Shown here piece after piece: positions 17,007 through 23,170 of a stretch of 64,000 bases of DNA; the stretch's first letter is position 1; each line of letters opens with the position of its first letter. Source of the stretch: Haloarcula pelagica. GTDB taxonomy: Archaea > Halobacteriota > Halobacteria > Halobacteriales > Haloarculaceae. The notes beneath the pieces are model-generated. The model was not told where the DNA came from. It searched no databases and saw only the letters and a program-made list of their open reading frames with translations. The stretch covers positions 2,604,001 to 2,668,000 of the forward strand of contig NZ_CP126161.1 of assembly GCF_030127105.1 (NCBI RefSeq). The letters are read 5' to 3'. A program made the translations under genes and the position numbers.

Positions 17007-17983
17007 TCGGTCCCGCGCCCCTGCCCGCGACTCTCGATCAACTCGTACTGTTCGAGCGATTTGAGATACCGCCACCGCGTCGTCCGACTCTTGGGCGCCT
17101 CACACCGCGCTTCGTAGCGCGCATGGACTGTCTCGCCATCCAACTCGCCCGCCTCGTCGATGATATCGAACAACAGCCGTTGATGCGTTCCGAGCGACCG
17201 GACGTGTCGGCGCCGCAAGTCGGCTTCGGCGTCGGCCGCGACCGCCTCGACCACCTCGCAAGTCAACTCTTCGCGATCGCGCTCGGCGACCTGCTGGGCC
17301 GCCCACCGAAGCACGGTGATCGCGTGGCGGGCGTCCCCCGCGGCGATGTCGGCGACCCGCTCGATCGCGCCGTCGGCAACCCGACTGCGGATCAACCCGT
17401 GGGCGACCCGACTGTCGAGAATATCGACCAGTTCGGCGTGACTGAACTTATCGAGCCGGAGCGTCTGTGTCGACTGCATCCGCGAGATCACGGGTTGAGA
17501 CAGTTCGGCTAACCACTCGTCTTCGTCGACGGTGATGCACACGAGCGAGACGCCCGGCAGGTTCGACAGCGCCAACAGCAGTTCCTCGTCGGCGACGCCG
17601 ACCTCGTCCAGCGTCGCGATGATATGCTCGTCGGCCTCGCGCAACCGATCCAGTGCCTCGGACCGCGGGGCGCCCTCCCGCCGGAGGTCCGCCCCCAGCC
17701 CGACCTCGCGGATCAGGCGGTGCAACGCGGCGGCCTCGGTGGGGTCCGCGATACAGTCCACATACCCCCACCGCACGTCCAGCGTCTCGCGCCGGAGCTG
17801 CCCGAGGACGTACTTCGCGAGCGTCGTCTTCCCCGCGCCGCTCGGGCCGAAGATCGTCACCGACTCGGGCGCGTCGAAGCCGGTCGGGTCCAAGACAGCA
17901 GAGAGATGGTCGATCTGGCCGTCGCGATGGTGCAGGTCCTGCGGGACAGTGTCGGTCCGGAGCGCACGAGCGTCGGTAATCAT
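16988..17983 (-). CDS. Orc1/Cdc6-family replication initiator (short form)
   Basis: This 331-residue AAA+ ATPase has Walker A GPSGAGKT at residues 46-53, Walker B IIATLDEV at 121-128, a sensor-2-like region (AAGDARHAITVLRWA) and a C-terminal winged helix (about 255-331, HQRLLFDIIDEAGELDG then TTRWRYLKSLEQYELIE). Chromosomal haloarchaeal Orc1 proteins are usually nearer 370-420 residues; this shorter form is like those on plasmids. It would bind origin repeats and load the host helicase. Iteron-like repeats lie downstream and an 11-bp inverted repeat lies 70 bases upstream. It suggests the excised element replicates on its own. Confidence 0.88.
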   Translation of the reverse strand: MITDARALRTDTVPQDLHHRDGQIDHLSAVLDPTGFDAPESVTIFGPSGAGKTTLAKYVLGQLRRETLDVRWGYVDCIADPTEAAALHRLIREVGLGADLRREGAPRSEALDRLREADEHIIATLDEVGVADEELLLALSNLPGVSLVCITVDEDEWLAELSQPVISRMQSTQTLRLDKFSHAELVDILDSRVAHGLIRSRVADGAIERVADIAAGDARHAITVLRWAAQQVAERDREELTCEVVEAVAADAEADLRRRHVRSLGTHQRLLFDIIDEAGELDGETVHARYEARCEAPKSRTTRWRYLKSLEQYELIESRGQGRGTDYVSLL

Positions 17984-18052
17984 CGCCTACGTGTCACCCG
18001 CGGACGGGGAAAAGCGTCAGCCGTCCGGAGTGAAAGTGAAGCGCGAACCACC

Positions 18053-18094
18053 TTAACCAACACAGGCACCCGAACCGATGCCAGTGTTGGTTAA
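18053..18094. promoter_or_regulatory. Perfect 11-bp inverted repeat upstream of orc1 (candidate ORB/origin or operator)
   Basis: TTAACCAACAC (18053-18063) and GTGTTGGTTAA (18084-18094) form a perfect inverted repeat with a 20-base spacer, 70 bases before the orc1 start. Haloarchaeal origins commonly hold inverted origin-recognition boxes next to orc1 genes, so this is a candidate. It could equally be an autoregulatory operator. Confidence 0.5.
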
Positions 18095-18399
18095 ACACCG
18101 CCGAAACCCTCAATCCAGGCGATTCACCGATGGTACCGATCGATTCCAAATATGAGAACCACTGTTCAAGTCTGTCCTGAAACATCAGATCTGCCGACAC
18201 GACTGATTGGTGTACTGGACCATCACTACCGATTCTCAGTACGGACACCTCTCCGTGTTATCGGATAATACGACACTCCCTGGGCCTGAACACACCTCTT
18301 AGATCCTTTCGCATGGGGCACGCCCGTTCTTTCAGTGGCAGACTAAAAACCAGTCAAGACGGCCTTGAAACGGCTAATTCTCGTAAAACGTGTTCTTAC
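18095..18399. other. Non-coding stretch between the candidate origin and the pilin promoter
   Basis: About 300 bases of lower G+C with no convincing open frame on either strand. Apart from scattered short A/T-rich tracts (for example around 18260-18270 and 18343-18352), I see no strong repeat or hairpin. It could contain the duplex-unwinding part of an origin. Confidence 0.4.
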
Positions 18400-18409
18400 T
18401 TTATAATAA
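18400..18409 (+). promoter_or_regulatory. TATA box of pilin gene 1
   Basis: TTTATAATAA lies 24-33 bases upstream of the ATG at 18433, the spacing expected for a leaderless or near-leaderless haloarchaeal transcript. Confidence 0.65.
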
Positions 18410-18432
18410 GGTCGGCATATGTGGACAGTGTA

Positions 18433-18909
18433 ATGCAGCTCAAAGAACTGTTCAACGACGATGATGCCGTCTCGCCGGTCATTGGCGTCATCCTCATGGT
18501 CGCCATTACGGTGATCCTCGCCGCAGTGATTGCATCGTTCGTCCTCGGGCTCGGGGACCAGACACAGAGTGCCACGCCGCAAGCCAGTTTCTCGTTCGAA
18601 TATGATGAGAGTGGTATCAGTGGCACTTCCGGGGAAGGGGTTCTGTCAGTCACGCATGACGGTGGTGACACGATCCCGGCAGACGAGCTTTACATCCGGG
18701 GTAGCGATTACACAACGGTCTCTTCTCCGCCGTCTGGCACAATGTCAAGTAATGGCCAATTCGCTGGTAACGTCAGCGTCAGCGAAGTGTCTGCTGGGAA
18801 TGGCGTCGAGGTGGCAGTCCAGAACTCGTACGAAATCCGTGTTGTCTACGAGTCCGCAGAAGGCGACTCCTCGGCCACGCTCGGTCAGGACTCCGGTCCC
18901 GAAGCATAA
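18433..18909 (+). CDS. PilA-type archaeal type IV pilin 1
   Basis: This 158-residue protein is chosen from the internal ATG at 18433, behind a clear TATA box. The N-terminus has the class III signal of haloarchaeal PilA proteins: a short charged leader (MQLKELFNDDD) then the strongly conserved H-domain AVSPVIGVILMVAITVILA, which is cleaved by PibD-type prepilin peptidase and forms the pilus core. The rest is a beta-rich head (SFSFEYDESG, THDGGDTIPADELYIRG) ending in LGQDSGPEA. It is a close paralogue of the pilin at 19231. It probably assembles into adhesion pili through the host PilB/PilC system. Confidence 0.9.
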   Translation: MQLKELFNDDDAVSPVIGVILMVAITVILAAVIASFVLGLGDQTQSATPQASFSFEYDESGISGTSGEGVLSVTHDGGDTIPADELYIRGSDYTTVSSPPSGTMSSNGQFAGNVSVSEVSAGNGVEVAVQNSYEIRVVYESAEGDSSATLGQDSGPEA

Positions 18910-19109
18910 CTGACGGCCGTTTTTCCGTTTTATTCAGACCGAACAGCCTCAACTCACCCACGATCGACGCGCTCAACCCCGGGCTGAAACCGATTCAACG
19001 CCGTCTTGAACAGCAAGCCATCGTGCGTAGACCACCGTCTCAGATGCTCTCCAGTAGATCAAGATTTTTGAAACGGTGGCGTTCTCATATTCTGTAAACA
19101 GAACATGGA
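18910..19109. other. Intergenic stretch after pilin 1 with T-rich end and a short palindrome
   Basis: T-rich sequence (GTTTTTCCGTTTTATT, 18919-18934) just after the stop is a likely terminator. TTCTGT-AA-ACAGAA at 19090-19103 is a short inverted repeat just before the TATA-like GAGTATAAGTG of pilin 2 and may be an operator. No gene is seen. Confidence 0.45.
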
Positions 19110-19230
19110 GTATAAGTGTAGCTATGCATTAATCAGGTCCACTGGAAAGTCAGGTGGAGAACCACCCGGTCCCCACGGGTAGTTGTTGAAGCTTCAACAA
19201 ATCTCTTTCGCCGGCTTTCCGGAGACAACT
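19110..19230 (+). promoter_or_regulatory. Promoter and structured 5' leader of pilin gene 2
   Basis: TATAAGTG (about 19111-19118) would start transcription near 19140, giving a leader of about 90 bases. The leader holds GGTGG-AGAA-CCACC (19153-19166), ACCCG-GTCCCCA-CGGGT (19164-19180), which shares bases with the first and so cannot form with it, and the perfect 18-bp palindrome TTGTTGAAGCTTCAACAA (19183-19200). Such competing hairpins suggest translational or attenuation control of the pilin. No ligand or protein can be inferred. Confidence 0.45.
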
Positions 19231-19692
19231 ATGGAAATACGCAACCTGTTTGACGACGAGCAAGGTGTATCGCCTGTCATTGGCGTCATCCTCATGGTGG
19301 CCATTACCGTGATCCTCGCGGCCGTCATCGCAACATTTGTGCTTGGTCTCGGTGACCAAGTGAGTAACACTGCCCCGCAAGCCAGTTTCAGCTTCGATTA
19401 CGAGGCTGACAGCTCACTCAGCGCCACTAATGCCAACGGCGTACTGACGATTACCCACGACGGCGGCGACGCGATCGCTGCCGACGAACTGTTCCTCCGA
19501 GGGTCATCGGTAAGCGGGGAAACCGGAAACTGGTCGAGTCTTAGCGGCACCGTCAGCAGTTCGAGTGAGGTGCGAGCCGGCAACAGCGCCGATATTCAGG
19601 TTTCAAATGACGACACGATTCGTACCGTCTTCCAGTCCAACGACGGCGGCAACTCCGCAACGCTCGGCCGCTGGACCGGTCCGGAAGCCTAA
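19231..19692 (+). CDS. PilA-type archaeal type IV pilin 2
   Basis: This is a 153-residue paralogue of the pilin at 18433. ATG at 19231 gives the short leader MEIRNLFDDEQ and the same H-domain (GVSPVIGVILMVAITVILA). The DNA for the start of this domain is identical over 23 bases in the two genes. The head domain keeps TITHDGGDAIAADELFLRG and ends LGRWTGPEA. Its own promoter and structured leader imply separate regulation. As a pilin it would be processed by PibD and assembled into surface pili. Confidence 0.9.
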   Translation: MEIRNLFDDEQGVSPVIGVILMVAITVILAAVIATFVLGLGDQVSNTAPQASFSFDYEADSSLSATNANGVLTITHDGGDAIAADELFLRGSSVSGETGNWSSLSGTVSSSSEVRAGNSADIQVSNDDTIRTVFQSNDGGNSATLGRWTGPEA

Positions 19693-19714
19693 CTGAGAAC
19701 CACCCTTTCTATTC

Positions 19715-20542
19715 GTGCCCTGTACGGACCCGACTGACAAGGACGACCTGATTGCAGCGTTCATTGCGACCTACAAAGGGAGTGAAGCCGCTTCACCGGA
19801 AGAACTGGTCCGCCAGTACCACCGAGTGACCCAGTATACAGCGAAACACCCGGACAAAGGATCTGCTGCTGTCTCGTCGGCTGTCGACCTACCCCGTCCC
19901 CGTGTTAGAACATGGGTGGACAGAGGCGGGATGCCGGATGCCGCCCGCGGGATGCAAGTCGCTGAAGGGCATGGCTGGTTCGATCTCTCCTGGGAAACAC
20001 CGATGTGCCACACACTCACGATCGCCGTCGCCTGGATCTTCAGCGGCGGCAGTATCAACGAGATGTGGGCGCCATCGTTTGCCGTCACCGAGAACACCCG
20101 TGCGTTCGCGGACAGCGTCTACGAGGCACTGGGTGTCGGCGCACGAACCGTCCGTTCGGACGACGACGGCCGAGCGACCGAACTACTGCCAGCCGCCGAT
20201 GGCAGTGTCCTTGGACGGGTGTTATCTGCACTGGGTGCCCCGACAGGGTCGAAGACACCTGACAGCGAAGTCTCACTGCCGCCGTGGCTCAGCGAGGCTC
20301 CGGACGACGTGCGACGTGCCTTCGCACAGACGTTCGTCTTCAACCGCGGGGTCGAGCGGCAGAATCGGCCCCAGACACCAGTGCAAATCAAAACGACACG
20401 AAGCGACGAGTTTCGGGAAGATATCCAAGCGCTTTGCGAGTCGGTGACTGCTGAATCGGCTGTCACGGGCGATTCGGAAGTGTGGCGCCTTACCGCACCC
20501 GCAGCATTTCAACTGTATCAGGCGCCCGAGATACCCAGCTGA
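19715..20542 (+). CDS. LAGLIDADG-like putative DNA-binding protein or nuclease with N-terminal HTH
   Basis: This 275-residue protein starts with GTG at 19715, 22 bases after pilin 2. The N-terminus (SSAVDLPRPRVRTWVDRGGMPDAARG) looks like a helix-turn-helix. HTLTIAVAWIFSGGSI (about residues 98-113) resembles a LAGLIDADG core helix, and the later segment LGAPTGSKT followed by LPPWLSEAPDDVRRAFAQTF (about 170-210) follows the pattern of the second half of LAGLIDADG_3-type folds. The expected acidic residues at the helix ends are not clear, so it may be an inactive, regulatory relative. The assignment is from pattern memory only. Confidence 0.5.
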   Translation: MPCTDPTDKDDLIAAFIATYKGSEAASPEELVRQYHRVTQYTAKHPDKGSAAVSSAVDLPRPRVRTWVDRGGMPDAARGMQVAEGHGWFDLSWETPMCHTLTIAVAWIFSGGSINEMWAPSFAVTENTRAFADSVYEALGVGARTVRSDDDGRATELLPAADGSVLGRVLSALGAPTGSKTPDSEVSLPPWLSEAPDDVRRAFAQTFVFNRGVERQNRPQTPVQIKTTRSDEFREDIQALCESVTAESAVTGDSEVWRLTAPAAFQLYQAPEIPS

Positions 20543-20593
20543 CACATTGCACATTTCTGTAGAAACACGCAACCGACACACCGGGTTTCCGCT

Positions 20594-20608
20594 GAACCCT
20601 GCGGGTTC
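20594..20608 (+). terminator. Hairpin between the LAGLIDADG-like and recombinase genes
   Basis: GAACCC-TGC-GGGTTC forms a 6-bp stem 52 bases after the preceding stop, in a 134-base gap before the recombinase ATG at 20677. It could be a terminator or a recombination-site arm. Confidence 0.35.
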
Positions 20609-20676
20609 GGCCCGCTGACGACCCGACCGAACTCGTCTGTGGGCTTGAAGTTGCACGCTTCCCATGACGAACACGA

Positions 20677-21282
20677 ATGCGAACCGAACGGAACAAAGAC
20701 GGCTCCTTCAACGTCTGGCTAACTCGCGACGAGTATCGCGAACTCCCGAGACACGCGACGACCACCCAGCGCGAGATCGCGATCCGACTGATGGGGGACT
20801 GCGGCCTCCGCGTCCGGGAAGTGCTCGACGTGCAACCCCGGCACATCGACCGCATGACCGACGGCCGCCACTACGAACTCGAAGTGATCGGCGGGAAAGA
20901 CACCACAGGCGAGTACGACGGCGGCAAACACCGCGAGACCTGGCTCCCGGTCGACCTCGAAGCGACGATCCACCGCTATGTCACCGAGCACGACCTCGCC
21001 GACGACGAGCCGCTGGTCGACAAGTCCAAACGCACCCTCCAGTACTGGGTCGAGGACGCGGCCGACGCTGCCGCCGACGAGCTGGGCGACGACGACTACC
21101 GGCGCGTTTCGACCCACGACCTCCGGCGCTGCTGGGCGAACCACTTGCTGGTCGAGGAGAACGTCTCACCGCGGATCGTCATGGCGCTGGGTGGCTGGTC
21201 GTCCTACGACGCGATCGAGCCCTACCTGGCGGCGCCGACCGAACAGAACATCATCGAGTCGATGAGCGAGGTCGGGCTGTAA
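20677..21282 (+). CDS. Catalytic-domain-only tyrosine recombinase
   Basis: A 201-residue protein, lacking the usual N-terminal core-binding domain. Catalytic residues are in place: R45 (GDCGLRVREVLD), K84 (GGKHRETWLP), H147-x-x-R150 (STHDLRRCWANHLL), W174 (GGWSSYDAI) and nucleophile Y183 (EPYL). Such small haloarchaeal recombinases are common on plasmids and proviruses. It could resolve dimers of the replicating element or drive an inversion, while the integrase at 10459 does tRNA integration. It is convergent with the small-membrane-protein operon that ends at 21304. Confidence 0.85.
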   Translation: MRTERNKDGSFNVWLTRDEYRELPRHATTTQREIAIRLMGDCGLRVREVLDVQPRHIDRMTDGRHYELEVIGGKDTTGEYDGGKHRETWLPVDLEATIHRYVTEHDLADDEPLVDKSKRTLQYWVEDAADAAADELGDDDYRRVSTHDLRRCWANHLLVEENVSPRIVMALGGWSSYDAIEPYLAAPTEQNIIESMSEVGL

Positions 21283-21303
21283 CACTTCGATAACGGGGCG
21301 TTC

Positions 21304-21522
21304 TCACACGCCGATCCACGACCGAACCGAGTCGACCGCGACCGCGGCGATCGCGACCGCGGCGAGCAGGACGACACCAGCCTCGACCAGCTCCAACCCG
21401 GGCAGCGCCCCGGCCCACGGATACCGAACACAGGCGACGCGACCACAGGCGTGGGTCACGGACCACAGGACCATGACGACGACGGTCGCCCAGGCCAGCC
21501 CGCTCTTGAGCCAGTCGATCAC
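21304..21522 (-). CDS. Small membrane protein 5 of the AbrB-led operon
   Basis: A 72-residue protein with two hydrophobic helices (about 8-25 and 42-64) and Cys26/Cys31 in the loop between. Its start overlaps the preceding gene's stop by 4 bases. It is the last gene of the minus-strand operon starting at 22814. Function unknown. Confidence 0.6.
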   Translation of the reverse strand: MIDWLKSGLAWATVVVMVLWSVTHACGRVACVRYPWAGALPGLELVEAGVVLLAAVAIAAVAVDSVRSWIGV

Positions 21523-21659
21523 TCTTTTCCCTCACCGATGAACGGAAAGCCAGCGTCGTACCAGGGCACCTCGCCCGCGGTCGCGTCGAGATACCAGTGA
21601 ATCTGGACCACAGCCCCGAGTACACAGACCACACCGAACGCGATTGTCGGCCAGTCCAT
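21519..21659 (-). CDS. Tiny membrane protein of the AbrB-led operon
   Basis: ATG at 21659 gives 46 residues: one hydrophobic helix (IAFGVVCVLGAVVQIHWYL), then DATAGEVPWYDAGFPFIGEGKE. The longer frame upstream is the antisense/other-frame shadow of the next gene. The start overlaps the neighbour's stop by 1 base. Function unknown. Confidence 0.55.
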   Translation of the reverse strand: MDWPTIAFGVVCVLGAVVQIHWYLDATAGEVPWYDAGFPFIGEGKE

Positions 21660-21832
21660 CAGAAAGACCTCCACAGACGAAGCCAGCCGGGCCTCGGAAC
21701 CAACCCGAGCGTCAGACCCACGAAATAACACACGATTGCAACGACTATATTCACGAAGTCGCCAGAACAGACCGTGAAACCCAGAAACTCGCCCACGTAA
21801 CTGCCGGTCGCGAGACACGCTGGCGTCGCCAT
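21659..21832 (-). CDS. Small membrane protein of the AbrB-led operon
   Basis: ATG at 21832, directly after the preceding stop, gives 57 residues with one long hydrophobic segment (FVNIVVAIVCYFVGLTLGLV) and a basic C-terminal tail. A longer frame to 21910 would overlap the preceding gene heavily and is less likely. Function unknown. Confidence 0.5.
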   Translation of the reverse strand: MATPACLATGSYVGEFLGFTVCSGDFVNIVVAIVCYFVGLTLGLVPRPGWLRLWRSF

Positions 21833-21833
21833 C

Positions 21834-22064
21834 TCACCCACCACACTCTTGGTTACGCCGCCGTTCAGCCCACCGCTCGAACCGACTGACAGGAACCAAT
21901 GTCGCGGCAAACAGTCCGGCCAGGATAGAAATCAGGCCGCCGTAGCCCCAAGAAGCGACGAGAAACACAGTCCCACCACCGACGATCCCGACGAGTGCCG
22001 TACAGACCCACAACGGCCAGGTCCAGGGCTGGGCTACAGACCGAACCTGTTCGAGCGCCCCCAT
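21834..22064 (-). CDS. Small membrane protein of the AbrB-led operon
   Basis: A 76-residue protein with two hydrophobic helices (WPLWVCTALVGIVGGGTVFLV and ISILAGLFAATLVPVS) and a basic tail (RFERWAERRR). It starts 1 base after the preceding gene's stop. Function unknown; the two-helix hairpin with basic tail recurs in the neighbouring genes. Confidence 0.6.
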   Translation of the reverse strand: MGALEQVRSVAQPWTWPLWVCTALVGIVGGGTVFLVASWGYGGLISILAGLFAATLVPVSRFERWAERRRNQECGG

Positions 22065-22065
22065 C

Positions 22066-22332
22066 TCACCCCCCCCACTCGGTCAGATCCTGGTCGTGGT
22101 CGGTCCAGAACTTCGTGCTCGCGACGAACGCGAAATGCACCAGGCCTGACCACAGCCCGATCGAGACCATGATGCCACCGGCCACAGCCAGCGGATCACT
22201 GGCGACCGCCCACGCCGCAAGATCCGCAGGCGCGAACACCAGACCAATCGCGACCGAGGTCGACCAGAGGACGATCCCGACCATCAGCGACCGCTCCCGT
22301 CGACGCCACCCGTCGGCAGACACTTCACCCAT
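22066..22332 (-). CDS. Small membrane protein of the AbrB-led operon
   Basis: An 88-residue protein with a basic N-terminus (WRRRER) and two to three hydrophobic segments (LMVGIVLWSTSVAIGLVF, AVAGGIMVSIGLWSGLVHFAFV). It overlaps the upstream gene by 8 bases. Function unknown. Confidence 0.6.
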   Translation of the reverse strand: MGEVSADGWRRRERSLMVGIVLWSTSVAIGLVFAPADLAAWAVASDPLAVAGGIMVSIGLWSGLVHFAFVASTKFWTDHDQDLTEWGG

Positions 22333-22561
22333 CTAAACCACTCCGTTCGGCCGCCCACTCCTGAACGCGATCCAGCGGCACGTCCAGCACGGTCGAGAGT
22401 CCGATCCCAGCGAGGAACGCAAGCATCGGGCTGATGTCGACAACCCGGACAGCCAACGCCCCACCGGTCACGACCACAGCACCGAACGCGATATACAGCC
22501 AGAACGGCAGCGTCCGGGCGTGCGCCAGGAACCGCTCGTTCTTCGAGAGGTTCTCACTCAT
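22325..22561 (-). CDS. Small membrane protein 1 of the AbrB-led operon
   Basis: ATG at 22561 gives 78 residues: a hydrophilic start (MSENLSKNERFLAHARTL), two hydrophobic helices, and an amphipathic C-terminus. It overlaps the AbrB-like gene by 8 bases, so the two are translated together. The longer frame to 22702 is rejected because it overlaps the AbrB-like gene. Function unknown. Confidence 0.6.
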   Translation of the reverse strand: MSENLSKNERFLAHARTLPFWLYIAFGAVVVTGGALAVRVVDISPMLAFLAGIGLSTVLDVPLDRVQEWAAERSGLDG

Positions 22562-22814
22562 CGTCCTGCTGCTCTCCGTACACGTCTTCGTCCAGCACGC
22601 GCTCGGCGGCGATCCGCTTGACTTCCTCACACTCTCGCAACTCGGGGATCGACCCATCACACACGCGAACGACCCAGACTCGTTCCCCGAGCCGTTCCAC
22701 ACTCAGATGCACGTCCGCGGGCTCGCCATCGTCGTCGACGAGCCCGTCGCGTTCGAGGTCGTCTTTCGGAATCGTCACGAGTCCTGACCCGCCTCGTTTC
22801 TGGAGCGTCTGCAT
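22554..22814 (-). CDS. AbrB/SpoVT-type swapped-hairpin DNA-binding protein
   Basis: An 86-residue protein. The N-terminal half (LQKRGGSGLVTIPKDDLERDGLVDDD) has the AbrB signature: a strand, then V-T-I-P-K, then a helix, as in antitoxins and transition-state regulators. The acidic C-terminal half may mediate partner contacts. It heads an operon of small membrane proteins, and a TATA box (22838-22844, read on the minus strand) lies about 25-30 bases upstream, so the message is probably leaderless. It may regulate the divergent structural operon or its own. Confidence 0.75.
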   Translation of the reverse strand: MQTLQKRGGSGLVTIPKDDLERDGLVDDDGEPADVHLSVERLGERVWVVRVCDGSIPELRECEEVKRIAAERVLDEDVYGEQQDDE

Positions 22815-22837
22815 ATACGAACCAGTCGACTGCCACG

Positions 22838-22894
22838 TAATAAATGGCGCCGACGAACCCAGACGCTGGTCACGCCGTCACCAGAGTGGTACCA
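22838..22894. promoter_or_regulatory. Divergent promoter region with CTGGT/ACCAG repeats
   Basis: TTTATTA on the minus strand (22838-22844) fits as TATA box for the AbrB-like gene. Just beyond lie CTGGT-N9-ACCAG (22866-22884) and the 8-bp palindrome TGGTACCA (22887-22894), three related arms that could be operators for a regulator acting on both the leftward operon and the rightward structural operon starting at 22982. Confidence 0.45.
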
Positions 22895-22981
22895 GTCTAC
22901 CCCCAATAGACGCGCTCTTAAGCCACATCTCGGGCATACCGCGGCCAACCCGCGGGCGGTCCGCGGGGGGACACCACAGGT

Positions 22982-23170
22982 ATGCCACCACACTCGACCG
23001 GCGACCCAGAACCGCCGGATAGCGTGGTCGAACCCACGCCATCGACCTGGCGCACCGACTACAGAAACATCGATCAGCGACGCCGCGCCCGAGACCGGGC
23101 CGAAGCCGCTGGCGCGAGCCGCGATCTCTCGCTCTCGGACGTGTCGCACCCCACTCCTCAGACCACATGA
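22982..23170 (+). CDS. Small Pro-rich protein heading the structural operon
   Basis: A 62-residue hydrophilic protein, Pro-rich at first and then with a basic helix (NIDQRRRARDRAEAAGASRDL). Its stop overlaps the ATG of the following secreted protein by 4 bases, which supports it being translated. There is no cysteine or membrane segment. Function unknown; a regulatory or chaperone-like role is possible but unsupported. Confidence 0.55.
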   Translation: MPPHSTGDPEPPDSVVEPTPSTWRTDYRNIDQRRRARDRAEAAGASRDLSLSDVSHPTPQTT

